Shown here in pieces: positions 18,439 to 29,400 of a stretch of DNA of 64,000 nt. A program made the translations under genes and the position numbers. Source of the DNA: Bin87 sp963665395 (GTDB lineage Bacteria > Chloroflexota > Dehalococcoidia > Lucifugimonadales > UBA3495); the NCBI GenBank assembly GCA_963665395.2, contig OY762251.1, forward strand, positions 3,658,001 to 3,722,000, written 5' to 3'. Below the pieces are notes generated by a model. That model worked only from the letters and a program-made list of their open reading frames with translations. It made no database searches and was not told where the DNA came from. The number at the start of each line of letters is the position of its first letter. Position 1 is the stretch's first letter.

Positions 18439-19569
18439 ATGAAATTCAAGATTACACTCGTGTTGGCTACCCTGATGTCGCTCATGGCATTCACTGCTGG
18501 GAACGTCAACGCCCAAACTGCCGCTCCGGCCGCTCCCACTGGAACGTCAGCCGCGAACGGGAGCGAGACCGGGCAGGTGATCGTGTCGTGGAATGCGTCG
18601 CCTGGCGCCGCGTTCTACCGCATCGGTTGGGTGGCGCGCCCAGACTACGAGGCAACAGTAGCCGCCGGGAGGGACTGGCTAGAAGCATTCCATTTCCTGG
18701 ACGCGGCCAACACCGGCCAAACACAATGGACGCTGACCAGGCTATCGCCGGGGGTAGAGTATTATTTCATCGTCGCCAGCAATGATAACCGAAACGGCGT
18801 TCCGCAGTACGGTAATTGGTCCAATCTTCTGGCGTTGACTCCGGCGTCGCAGGCTGTTCAACCGGTTGGCAATCCCTTGGCCGCGCCAACGAATTTCACC
18901 GCTGTAGCCAAACACGATTCTGATGGGGACAGTATCGTACAACTTTCTTGGAGCACGATGGCAGGGGTCAACGAATATCGCGTCTGTTGGAAGGCCCAAA
19001 GCGGTGCTGTCTGGACGTGTGGTTGGGACAATGATCCCCGTCACGAATCCACTCTCAGGAACCTTGATCCTGGGGTTGCTTATGAGTTCGCTGCTCGGGC
19101 GGCGTCCGGTAGGGAAAACCCGAGAGGATCAGACCCTACGTATTCGGATTGGGTTTTTGCAAATGCAACTGTTCTTGCGTCGTCACACGGATGCCCCGAT
19201 GATGCAATATGTGATGATCTGAGCAACACAGTGCGTGCTAACCTGTGGCTACGTTTGTGGGAAGAGCAGGACTACAGTGGTGACTACCACATCGAAGTAT
19301 CGGCCGGTCCCGCTTTCGACGTTGACTCTTACAGATTGGAAGTGATTGTACGAAGCGGCCGTTACTCAGCGGACTATTGCAACACATCTGACTTGTTCAG
19401 CGACGAAGGCTATACCCAAATGGGTTGTACGCCGCTGGAAGCTCGCCTCTCGGAAATAACCGGTGTTTCTGCAAACGCTGAAATGTACACGGACGGCGCG
19501 CTTCGTTGCGCCAGGCACTCTCGCTCAACCGACGAGGAACTGCTTTACGCCTGTGTGTTTCGCAACTGA
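18439..19569 (+). CDS. Secreted protein with two fibronectin type III domains
   Basis: 376 residues. TAGGAG precedes the ATG at 18439; an in-frame ATG lies 18 nt upstream. A Sec signal peptide ends near NVNAQTA. Residues about 37-145 form one FnIII domain (VIVSWNASPGAAFYRIGW, then TQWTLTRLSPGVEYYFIVAS) and about 150-250 a second (IVQLSWSTMAGVNEYRVCW, LRNLDPGVAYEFAARAAS). The C-terminal 125 residues contain six Cys that may form disulfides and show no family I recognise. It shares its FnIII type with the FnIII-DctP protein at 44765. A surface or extracellular binding role is likely. Confidence 0.7.
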   Translation: MKFKITLVLATLMSLMAFTAGNVNAQTAAPAAPTGTSAANGSETGQVIVSWNASPGAAFYRIGWVARPDYEATVAAGRDWLEAFHFLDAANTGQTQWTLTRLSPGVEYYFIVASNDNRNGVPQYGNWSNLLALTPASQAVQPVGNPLAAPTNFTAVAKHDSDGDSIVQLSWSTMAGVNEYRVCWKAQSGAVWTCGWDNDPRHESTLRNLDPGVAYEFAARAASGRENPRGSDPTYSDWVFANATVLASSHGCPDDAICDDLSNTVRANLWLRLWEEQDYSGDYHIEVSAGPAFDVDSYRLEVIVRSGRYSADYCNTSDLFSDEGYTQMGCTPLEARLSEITGVSANAEMYTDGALRCARHSRSTDEELLYACVFRN

Positions 19570-19652
19570 ATCGTCACTCCTCGTCCGGGCCTGAGCGTGC
19601 AGCGCATGATTTCCGCAGACCACATCCTCTTCTTTTCGCGGAGGTTACGGAC

Positions 19653-20084
19653 ATGGCTACGGATACAGTCGCCCAAGGTGATACTGCCACCGCCTCGCGC
19701 CCATACTTGGCGTGGTCTCCGGCGGTCCGGGAAAACTTGGCCCGCTTACCTTGGGGAGCGGATGCGTGGAGCAGCGAAGACGCCAAACCCCTGGCGCCGG
19801 GAGCGGTGATCGAGTTGCTGCTTCTGCTCCAGGACTTCCTGCCGCCCGACGGCCCGGCGCCCGCAATCAGCCCAACGTGGGACGGCGGCGTGCAGGCGGA
19901 TTGGGAGTTGGGCGACCTGTACCTGGAGCTTGAAGTCGTGCCCGCCGGCCCGACCCGACGCTGCTTCGTTGACGAGCGCGGGGAAGGGACGGTTGAGGAA
20001 GAGTTCGAGCTTGCCGGACGCGAAGACACGCTGCGAGCCCGTATGGCCGTGATTGCCGCGGCGGCGTCTGGTGGCCGCCGATGA
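19653..20084 (+). CDS. Small conserved protein of unknown function
   Basis: 143 residues, ATG preceded by GGAGG. The protein has a Pro/Ala-rich N-terminus, an Asp/Trp segment (LPWGADAWSS), then ISPTWDGGVQADWELGDLYL and ELEVVPAG. The pattern P-x-x-DGGVQxxW followed by a beta strand L-E-L-E-V-x-P-x-G occurs in small soluble proteins of cyanobacteria and Chloroflexi as far as I recall; the function is unknown. It is followed by a strong terminator, so it ends a transcription unit. Confidence 0.55.
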   Translation: MATDTVAQGDTATASRPYLAWSPAVRENLARLPWGADAWSSEDAKPLAPGAVIELLLLLQDFLPPDGPAPAISPTWDGGVQADWELGDLYLELEVVPAGPTRRCFVDERGEGTVEEEFELAGREDTLRARMAVIAAAASGGRR

Positions 20085-20115
20085 CGGAAGATGCTGGCAT
20101 TACCCAATCAGGGAC

Positions 20116-20145
20116 GCCGGGGATAGAATGTTCCCGGCTTTTTTT
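20116..20145 (+). terminator. Rho-independent terminator
   Basis: GCCGGG pairs with CCCGGC around an 11-nt loop and is followed by seven T residues. It lies 31 bp after the stop of the 143-residue protein, on the plus strand. Confidence 0.85.
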
Positions 20146-20191
20146 GGCATAACCCGCTGCCAGTACCCGGCATTCCCCGCAACGATATCGC

Positions 20192-20219
20192 GTAGGGGCG
20201 AATGATTATTCGCCCCTAC
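20192..20219. repeat. 28-bp palindromic repeat, copy 1
   Basis: The sequence begins GTAGGGGCGAAT and ends ATTCGCCCCTAC and is almost self-complementary. Other copies are at 44722-44749 and 62602-62629. It is an intergenic REP-like element; this copy lies 31 bp upstream of the SLOG-family gene. Confidence 0.85.
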
Positions 20220-20250
20220 CATTACACGCCACGATTGGAGGTAAAACCCC

Positions 20251-20779
20251 ATGATAATCGCAGTCATCGGCAACTACGACCCGCCGCCCCACGTGTACGC
20301 CCTGGCCGAGGGCGTGGGCAAGGAGCTGGCCCGGCGCGGCATTACGTTGGTCTGCGGCGGCTTGACCGGCGTGATGGAGGCAGTTTGCAAGGGGGCCAAG
20401 TCGGAGGGCGGAACCACCATCGGCATCCTGCCCGGCGGTTCGCCCCGCAGCGCCAACGAGTGGGTGGACTTTCCCGTGGCCACCAACATGGGCTTTGCCC
20501 GCAACGTGGCGGTGGTCAGCACCGGCCAGGCCGTCATCGCCGTGGGCGGCGCCTTCGGCACCCTGTCCGAAATCGCCTACGCCCTCAGCTACGGCATTCC
20601 GGTGGTGTCCCTGAACAGCTGGCCGCTGACCGTGCGCGGCGACGGGTTGCCCGTGGGCGACAACTACATCATCGCCGACAACCCGGCGGACGCCGTGGAC
20701 AAGGCCGTTGCCGCGGCCCTGGCCCGCACCGAGGAAACCCAGACCGTCGCCTATTCCGAACCCGAACCGGAGGTGCCCA

Positions 20780-20787
<8 letters not shown>
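20251..20787 (+). CDS. SLOG / TIGR00725-type Rossmann-fold protein
   Basis: 178 residues. IAVIGNYDPPPHVYALAEGV starts a Rossmann fold; GITLVCGGLTGVMEAVCKGA and the central IAVGGAFGTLSEIAYAL match the P-G-G-x-G-T-x-x-E nucleotide-binding loop of the LOG/DprA-like (SLOG) superfamily, with Val-Gly-Gly-Ala-Phe-Gly-Thr here. Members bind nucleotides; some are cytokinin-releasing phosphoribohydrolases, others are sensors. The C-terminal tail is acidic and overlaps the enolase start by 8 bases, so the two genes are coupled. The substrate is unknown. Confidence 0.8.
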
Positions 20788-22067
<1,280 letters not shown>

Positions 22068-22081
<14 letters not shown>

Positions 22082-23024
22082 TTTTCAATCCGACATAGAC
22101 CACGTAAAGCGGAGCGCCTGGAGGTATGGGCCAAGTGAAATGAATGCGGTACGGCGGATGGTTGATTTTGCCATGCCAAGGGCAAAACAAGTATCTGCCG
22201 GGCCGTTCAGGATGACGGAACGTCATTTGCCTTCGGAATTCGCTTTTTTCGGTATCCGCTGAATCGGAAAACCTTGCCTTTGCTCCGACGAAGTAGTCTT
22301 GATATAGGCTACTTCCCTCGGGTGTCCGCTGCCCGGAATCATCGTATGAACCCATCAATCGATTCAAAACGTCCAGTAGGATGAGAATGCGTTTCGCTGC
22401 ACCGGGGACAAATGGCTGACCGTTTAGATAACTGAAGCATTCGCTTGAGAACGTTAGAAGCTGAAACCGGATTCGAGCATCCCTTTCTAAATCATCCCAC
22501 GATGCGGTTGGGGCCGGCGTGCTCTGCAACGCATTTTCCAACTCGGAAGGGTTCCAGTAGTTTTGGATAGCGACGTCTCTCACGTCGCTGTGTTTTACGT
22601 TGACTATCAAAGGAGAATGCTTCCAGTTGGACGGAACGAAACTGACTAGGCTACGGTCGATGCCTGCTGCGCAGCAATACGCGGCCTCGCCCACCGCAGT
22701 ATCCGTAACGATTTCGTCACCGCATTGCAACCAATGGTCCGAACTATGCATCGCCGCGTCTTCCCAAAAGGGGCCCATCTTGGTGAGCCAGGACAACATT
22801 GCCCGCTTCTGGTCTCTGGGAAATTCTTGCAGGGCTTCGAACAGCGAGATCGTCGTGCTTATCCGGCTGCCCGTGATTTTGCGGTGGGCGTATATTTCGC
22901 GCTTGAAACGCTGCGCTATCGCCCGCATCTCCATAATACGGCCAACGGCCACCCTAAAATCAGAGACATCGGGAAACTGCCCGTGAAGCGACAGGTCATT
23001 CAGCAGCAGGTCCATGTCATTCAC
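22068..23024 (-). CDS. Unknown protein, third gene of a DUF262/ATPase operon
   Basis: 318 residues, starting at a GTG that overlaps the end of the upstream ATPase gene; an ATG at 23015 is the alternative. Seen are an N-terminal helical part (DVSDFRVAVGRIMEMR, FKREIYAHR), the striking stretch TKMGPFWEDAAMHSSDHW, then DEIVTDTAVGEAAYCC and FVPSNWKHSPLIV. The latter blocks look like a conserved family that I associate with DUF262-DUF3696 neighbourhoods, but I cannot name it. No transmembrane helix is seen. Its lower GC and many aromatic residues differ from neighbours. It is probably the effector or accessory subunit of the system. Confidence 0.7.
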
Positions 23025-24156
23025 CCCACCCGGCGAAGTAGTCCATGTCCTTGTCGAACTGGTCGAAGAATCCCTCTGGCCAGACGTCCACGTTGCCGAA
23101 ACTGTCCAGGGTTGGGCTCAGGACTTGCGGTGAATTAGGAGTGCGTCCCCTGAAGAAGTGCATTGCCACGTCTTCGGCGGGTATCTGACCCCCTTTAACA
23201 GCCCGTCGGATCCCGTTAAGGACGTGGTCGCTGTGCGTTTCCAAAATCACCTGTATCCCGGCGTGAGCCACCTCAGCCAGAAAATGTCCCATCTTGGCCT
23301 GCCCGGCCGGATGCAGATGGACTTCAGGGTTTTCAATCAGTAAGAGGCTGCCTTTGGGAACGGAAAGAGCGGCCACTATGATAGGCAATACCTGAGTGAT
23401 GCCAAAACCACAGTGAATAGGGCGGAGGAACTCGGTACTGGACGAGGTTCGTATTCCCAAAGTTACCGAGCTGACATTGCGCACCGTCTGCACGTCAACT
23501 GCGCAACCCGGGAAGAATAAATCCAGACGTGCGCCTACTTGGTGTAACAAGGTGGGAACATTATCATAAAGCATCAGCTCATCGGCGACAGAGGCGTCCC
23601 TTCCTCGGTAGAGCACGCTGACGGCGTTCTCACCCCGTGGCCCAACCCTGGTAATTACGTGCTGGTCTTCCAGAGGATAAACTTCGCGCGGCCCTTCTCG
23701 TTCTGCTGTGATATAGGTAAGGTCTCTGACCTGGCGGGCCAGCGACAGGGCGGATTCGTCCGTGTTGACTGGCAAGAGGTAGTGGAGGGTATCCGGACTG
23801 CAAGTTGCATTGCCCGCAACCGTAACTTGGCTCACCCGCAGGGACATATCCTGCCGGTCGCCGACGAACGCCCACTGACAGCTGCTGTCCTCATCAATCA
23901 AGCCGACAGCAAACCGGTCGCGACCGTACTCTTGGTCAACCACGTCGGTTACTGTTCCCAGATTCGCTACGTTGCCGTTGAGCAGTATGCGGGTTGACCA
24001 TTCGTTCTCTACCATAGTCTGGTGCAGCAAAACCAGTGCCTGCAAGACGGAGGACTTGCCTGATGCGTTGATGCCGGACAGCAAAGTCAACGACGCCAAG
24101 GGAAGCCTGAGTAACTCGAAGCACTTGAAGGTTTCAAGGTCAAGGCGGTTAATCAC
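23017..24156 (-). CDS. OLD/ABC-type ATPase with DUF3696 C-terminus
   Basis: 379 residues from a GTG that overlaps the DUF262 stop (GGTGATTAA). It is a RecF/SMC-like ATPase: Walker A GINASGKS (28-35), a signature-like GFGITQVLPII (250-260), Walker B LLLIENPEVHLHP (271-283) and an H-loop region LETHSDHVLNGIRR. The C-terminal SFGNVDVWPEGFFDQFDKD is typical of DUF3696. Such ATPases occur in several anti-phage systems (compare PtuA, GajA) as sensors or motors. A nuclease-like TOPRIM domain is not evident here. It is cotranslated with DUF262 upstream and the unknown protein downstream. Confidence 0.88.
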   Translation of the reverse strand: MINRLDLETFKCFELLRLPLASLTLLSGINASGKSSVLQALVLLHQTMVENEWSTRILLNGNVANLGTVTDVVDQEYGRDRFAVGLIDEDSSCQWAFVGDRQDMSLRVSQVTVAGNATCSPDTLHYLLPVNTDESALSLARQVRDLTYITAEREGPREVYPLEDQHVITRVGPRGENAVSVLYRGRDASVADELMLYDNVPTLLHQVGARLDLFFPGCAVDVQTVRNVSSVTLGIRTSSSTEFLRPIHCGFGITQVLPIIVAALSVPKGSLLLIENPEVHLHPAGQAKMGHFLAEVAHAGIQVILETHSDHVLNGIRRAVKGGQIPAEDVAMHFFRGRTPNSPQVLSPTLDSFGNVDVWPEGFFDQFDKDMDYFAGWGE

Positions 24157-25261
24157 CGAACACCTCCCGGAGCATTTTCTCTGACTCCGTGAAGCGGCGG
24201 CGTACTTTCCGCCATTGGTTGGTTCCATAGGTGATCGCGTCGTCAAACGTTGGGTTTTGCAGCAACGCAAAGAACGCTCCCCTGAGTTCGTCCGCCCGAG
24301 CATTAACCATATCCTCGTGGTAGCGAGCAAGCCCAGTAGCCATCACGTCCCATATGGATGCATTGATGACATTGCGCTTTTCCTGACCAGCAGAATGTTT
24401 CCTAAACGCCTGTCTCCCAAACACCTGGTGGTTGTTGGCCAAACCAGTTCGCAACCGAGCGGATAATTCGTTAAGCTCCGCAAGCCCCATGCGATTCATG
24501 TGCTTCAGGGTCTCAGCCAAAAACAGGTCCATGTCGCCGCGGTAGGAATCGCGGAGCATCTGGAACCCACAAAATCGGTTGATAAATTCCCTGTCCCTCA
24601 TCGTCCTGGAATCCAAGCTGCCGCCCGTCGCTTTTCGGAAAATATCCGTGGCCGCTTCATCTCTCAAAAACCGGGTGGCCTCCCCTACGTAAAGGCAATT
24701 GCGCATTTGCTGTCGAGATAGAGCAACCCCGCTGTTGACCCGCTCGAAAATATCGAGCCGCGTTTGCTCCGGTGCTTTCGCATCGATGATGTACAACGAA
24801 AGGTTGAAGTCCTCAATCCTGTTTTTGAGCTTAGCCGAAAGGTCCGTGAACCGTTTGCCGTTAAGCTCAGATTGATTTGGAAGACGAAGACGCAACCCCC
24901 CTCCTACAAAATGGCGAAATGTGGAAAGGCGTTGTAGGCCATCGACTACGACGACCCGGCCGTCTTCATTCTCTGCGATGTAAAAAACAGGAAGCGGTAT
25001 GCGCATCAGCACCGACTCGATGAGTTTGCTTTGCTTACGCTCATCCCAGATGAAATCCCGTTGAAAGTCCGGGTCCATTATGTAGTTGTCCTGCCCAATC
25101 CTGCGCAGAACCTCGAAAATCGTGCGGCTCTCCGTCCGAATCAGGGTAGTATCCAGAGGAGGATCATCCAAAGATTTGTCTTCAGGATCCTTAGGATCTT
25201 CTGGGTTTCCGATGCCCTCTATCTGCTGGTCGAGCTCCGCTATTGCCTGTTGATCGATCAT
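24149..25261 (-). CDS. DUF262 (ParB/GmrS-like) domain protein
   Basis: 370 residues. An N-terminal acidic low-complexity part (NPEDPKDPEDKSLDDPP) is followed by the DUF262 domain: MDPDFQRDFIWD (63-74), then VVVVDGLQRLSTF (103-115), the D-G-x-Q-R hallmark of the ParB/GmrS-like NTP-dependent nuclease fold, and FERVNSGVALSRQQMRN. The ATG has GGAGGG just upstream; the frame is open 61 codons further but that part overlaps the gapA promoter region. It is the first gene of a minus-strand operon with overlapping stops and starts. DUF262 proteins are common in restriction of modified phage DNA. Confidence 0.88.
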   Translation of the reverse strand: MIDQQAIAELDQQIEGIGNPEDPKDPEDKSLDDPPLDTTLIRTESRTIFEVLRRIGQDNYIMDPDFQRDFIWDERKQSKLIESVLMRIPLPVFYIAENEDGRVVVVDGLQRLSTFRHFVGGGLRLRLPNQSELNGKRFTDLSAKLKNRIEDFNLSLYIIDAKAPEQTRLDIFERVNSGVALSRQQMRNCLYVGEATRFLRDEAATDIFRKATGGSLDSRTMRDREFINRFCGFQMLRDSYRGDMDLFLAETLKHMNRMGLAELNELSARLRTGLANNHQVFGRQAFRKHSAGQEKRNVINASIWDVMATGLARYHEDMVNARADELRGAFFALLQNPTFDDAITYGTNQWRKVRRRFTESEKMLREVFGD

Positions 25262-25424
25262 TATGCCCTCCGCGCGTTCAAGGTGGCTTGGGAGTGTATC
25301 ACAAGGCACCCTGCCCGCCCCGCATTTTCGGTGGTATAATCGCCCCCGCCAGGCACGCGCGCACGTTACGCCTCGCCTGTCCACCCACTCACCGGCCATT
25401 ACTGAACTGACGGGAGGCACACCG

Positions 25425-26450
25425 ATGACACGATCCTTGAACAATCATACGCGCATCGGTATCAACGGCTTCGGACGCATCGGGCGTCTGGTCGCAAGAG
25501 CGGCCCTTTCACCCACTTATCACGACCGCCTCAACCTGGTGGCCGTGAACGGTACGGGAGACACCGATACCGCCGCCCACCTGTTCAAGTACGACAGCAC
25601 GTATGGCCCCTACGCCGGAACCGTCGGCACCGACAACGGCAACCTCGTCTTTGACGGCAAGACTATCCGCAAGTTCCAGGAATCCGACCCGAACAACATC
25701 CCCTGGTCGGAGATGGACGTGGACATCGTGGTGGAATGCACCGGCGTCTTCACCGACGCCACCAAAGCCGCTGCCCACATCGACAGCGGCGGCGCCAACA
25801 AGGTCATCATATCGGCCCCGGCTCGGGGCGCGGACGCCACCATCGTCTTGGGCGTCAACGATGAGGCGTACCGCGACGAGCATCGCATCATCTCCAACGC
25901 TTCCTGCACTACCAACTGCTTCGCTCCCATGGTCAAGGTATTGCACGACGCCTTCGGCGTGGAGCGGGGCCTGATGTCCACCATCCACGCCTACACCAAC
26001 GACCAGAGCATCCTGGATCGCAACCACCGCGACTTGCGTCGCGCCCGCGCCGCCGCGCAGAACATCATCCCCACCAGCACCGGCGCCGCTCGCTCCGTGG
26101 GGGTGGTGCTGCCGGAACTCGACGGCAAGCTCCACGGCATCGCCTACCGCATCCCCACCTCCATCGGCTCTGCTACTGACTTTGTGGCCGATCTAAAGCA
26201 GAACGTAACCAAAGATGACGTGAACGCCGCCTTTAAAGCTGCGGCTGACGGGTCCCTTAAAGGCATTCTGGAGTACACCGAAGACCCCATCGTGAGCTCC
26301 GACATTCGCGGCAACACCCACAGCTGCATCTTCGACGGGCTAAGCACCATGGTGCTGGACGACAGCATGGTCAAGATTCTGGGTTGGTACGACAACGAGT
26401 GGGGCTACTCGTGCCGTACCGCCGACCTCTGCTGTGTCGTGGGCGGTTGA
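25425..26450 (+). CDS. gapA: Glyceraldehyde-3-phosphate dehydrogenase
   Basis: 341 residues. Type I GAPDH: INGFGRIGRLVARAA in the Rossmann fold, catalytic SNASCTTNCFAP (Cys161), HAYTNDQSILD, and YDNEWGYSCR at the C-terminus. A strong GGGAGG precedes the ATG. At the position usually occupied by the NAD-selecting Asp (VND..) the sequence reads VNGTGD, which could relax NAD selectivity. The stop overlaps the ATG of the giant membrane protein downstream. Confidence 0.97.
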   Translation: MTRSLNNHTRIGINGFGRIGRLVARAALSPTYHDRLNLVAVNGTGDTDTAAHLFKYDSTYGPYAGTVGTDNGNLVFDGKTIRKFQESDPNNIPWSEMDVDIVVECTGVFTDATKAAAHIDSGGANKVIISAPARGADATIVLGVNDEAYRDEHRIISNASCTTNCFAPMVKVLHDAFGVERGLMSTIHAYTNDQSILDRNHRDLRRARAAAQNIIPTSTGAARSVGVVLPELDGKLHGIAYRIPTSIGSATDFVADLKQNVTKDDVNAAFKAAADGSLKGILEYTEDPIVSSDIRGNTHSCIFDGLSTMVLDDSMVKILGWYDNEWGYSCRTADLCCVVGG

Positions 26451-29400
26451 TGGTTCAGCCAGCGCGGAGCCAACTGCCCTCGCGAATTCCCGCCCCCCTG
26501 CGCAAGCTGTGGGGGCCGAATTTTCTGCTGCTGGCGCTGCTAGTAGCAGCCCTGGCCCTGCGTCTCTACGGCATAGATTGGGACGACGGCCACGGGTTTC
26601 ATCCCGACGAGCGTTCCTTCTACCTGCGCGCCGACGATATGTTCCGCGCGCTCACCCAAGCCCCGGGCTACGAGAACTGGATCAACCAGTGGCCCGGCAT
26701 GGAAGCCGGCATACCCGATTTCTGGACCGCTCTGTCCGCCGAGCGCAGCCCCCTCAACCCCCACTGGTTCCCCCTGGGCAGCGTCCTCATCTATGCCCTC
26801 GTCCTCATCCGCTCGATAGCCGAGTTGTTCACTGATTGGGGCGCGCTGGACCTGAGGTTCGCCGGGCGCACTCTGGCGGCTCTAGCCGATGTTGCTTCGG
26901 TATGGCTGGTGTACATCATCGGACGCCGGATGTACGGTCAGTGGACGGGTATTCTGGCGGCGGCGTTCACCACGTTCGCGGTGATCCACATCCAGCACGC
27001 CCATTTCTACCGCCCGGAACCGTTCACCGTGCTTACTTCCCTGGCGGCGACGTGGGCGATGCTCCGCTTCATCGACACCGGACGCGCCCGCCATGCCGTC
27101 CTGCTGGGGGTGTTGGTCGGGTTGGCCATGGCGCCCAAGGTGTCCGTAGCGCCCATCCTCGCGCCGCTGGCGTTGACCTTCCTCTGGGTATGCAAAGACC
27201 GGGCCGGCGGCCGTTGGTCGGATTTGACCGTGACGGCGGCCGTCAGCTTCGCTCCTACCGTAATGCTGGCCGGATTGGCCGCGCTGGCCGCCTACTTCAT
27301 CACTACTCCCTATGCCTTCCTGGATTACTCGCAGATGCTCGGCGACATCCGGGAGCAGTCGCGCATGGTGCGCGATGCCTTCGTCATGCCCTTCACCCGC
27401 CAGTACGTGGATACTCCGGCGTTCTGGTATCAGATCAAGCAGACGGCAGTATGGGGTTTGGGCCTGCCGCTGGGCATCGCGGCGTGGCTGGCCGCTCCGT
27501 TCACCGCGTGGCAGGCATGGCGCGCCGGCATTGCCCAACGCGCCGACCTGCTGCTGCTGGCCTGGGCCATTCCCGGATTCGTCTTCCTGGAGCTGTTCGA
27601 GGTCAAGTTCCTCCGCTACGTGTTCCCGCTGCTGCCGTTCTACGTGCTGATGGCGGCGCGAATGCTAACCGCTGCCCTGGCATGGACTCGTCAACGCCGA
27701 CAAGCCGCGCTGCCGGTGGCGCGAGAACCTGACGACGCTCCCTTTTCCGAAGAGTGGCACGCCACGCCTCCTACGGTTGGCGACGACCTGGTATTTGACG
27801 AGCCATTATTCGGCGACGATGCGCCGTTCTCCGAAGAATGGCACGCCACGCCGCCTACTGCCGGCGTGGCGGTACGATCCACCCCGCCACTCGCTCCATT
27901 GCAACCCGTTGCGACACCGCATCGAACCCGGTGGGATAGCTGCAAACACTACGCAAATCGTCACGCCTACGCCGCCAGCATCGTCGTGCTGGTGGTCATA
28001 ATCTCTGCGACGGCCCTTTACGCTCTCGCTTTCGTTGGCATCTACAGCCGGCCCCACACCGCCGTCGCCGCCTCCGAGTGGATGAACGCCAACGTTGCGC
28101 CGGGGACATCCATAGTCAACGGCGGCTCCTATTGGGACGAGCGACTGCCCGACCTGGGGCGATACGACGTGTGGACTTTCCCAGCTTACCATCCCGACAG
28201 CGACCCGGAGAAAATGCCGGAACTGGTGGAGCGTCTCACGGCAAGCGATTACGTCGTCTTCTATTCCAACCGCGCCTATGGCTCGGTGGCCCGCCTGCCG
28301 GAACGGTATCCCCAAAGCTCTGCCTTTTACCGCCTGCTGTTCGCGGGAGAGCTGGGCTACCGACTGGAGCACTCTTTCACGTCCTACCCCGCACTAGCCG
28401 GGGTACGCCTGCGCGATGACCCCTACGGACGCGCCGGATTGCCGGACCCGGCCGAGACCACGACACCGGAGCAGGTCTCGCTCTCCGGCTTGACCGTCAA
28501 CCTCGGCTACGCTGATGAGAACGTCATCAACTACGACCACCCGCAGGTTCTGGTGTTTCGCAACGTGGAACGGCTGCCGGCGGAAGTATTGCGCGAACGC
28601 ATCGACGCCGCCGTTGTGAACCCGGCGGATGCCGCGCCGCTCATGCTCGCGCTGGCCCAACTGCAAGCCCAGCGCGAAGGCGGAACCTGGTCGCAAGCTT
28701 TTGACCGCGACGGCTGGGCCAACCGCATTCCGTGGTTGTCCTGGTTGCTGGCGGTGGAACTGATTTGCCTCATCGCTTTCCCTTTCACTTGGTGGTTGTT
28801 GCGGCCCCTGTCCGACCGGGGTTTGCTGTTCTCCCGCGTCGTGGGCCTGTTGCTGGTGGCCTGGGTTGCGTGGATGCTGGTCAACGCCGGCGTAATGCGC
28901 TTTTCGGCGGGTACAGTGTGGCTCGCCCTGTGCATCGTCGCGCTCCTGTCCGCCGCCGTCCTCTGGCGACATTGGCGGCTGATGCTGGACTGGTTACGCG
29001 AGAAATGGCGGTTGGCACTCGCCGCCGAGGCGTTGTTCCTGCTGGCCTACCTGGCCTTCGTCCTCATCCGCGCCGCCAACCCGGACCTGTGGCACCCGTG
29101 GCGTGGCGGCGAAAAGCCTATGGAGTTGGCTTACTTTACCGCCGTAGCCCGTTCGTCTGTCCTGCCGCCCTACGATCCCTGGTTCAGCGGTGGTTATCTG
29201 AACTACTACTATTGGGGCTATTTCATCTTGTCCATCCCGGTGCGTATCACCGGCATACCTCCGGCCACCGCTTTCAACCTGGCGGTGCCGCTGCTGTTCG
29301 CGCTGACGGCTACCGGCGCGGGGTCGCTGGTGTACAACATGGTGGCTGCCGCCCGCAGCGCTATCCCGTCATTCCGGCGAAAGCCGGAATCCAGGTGGTT

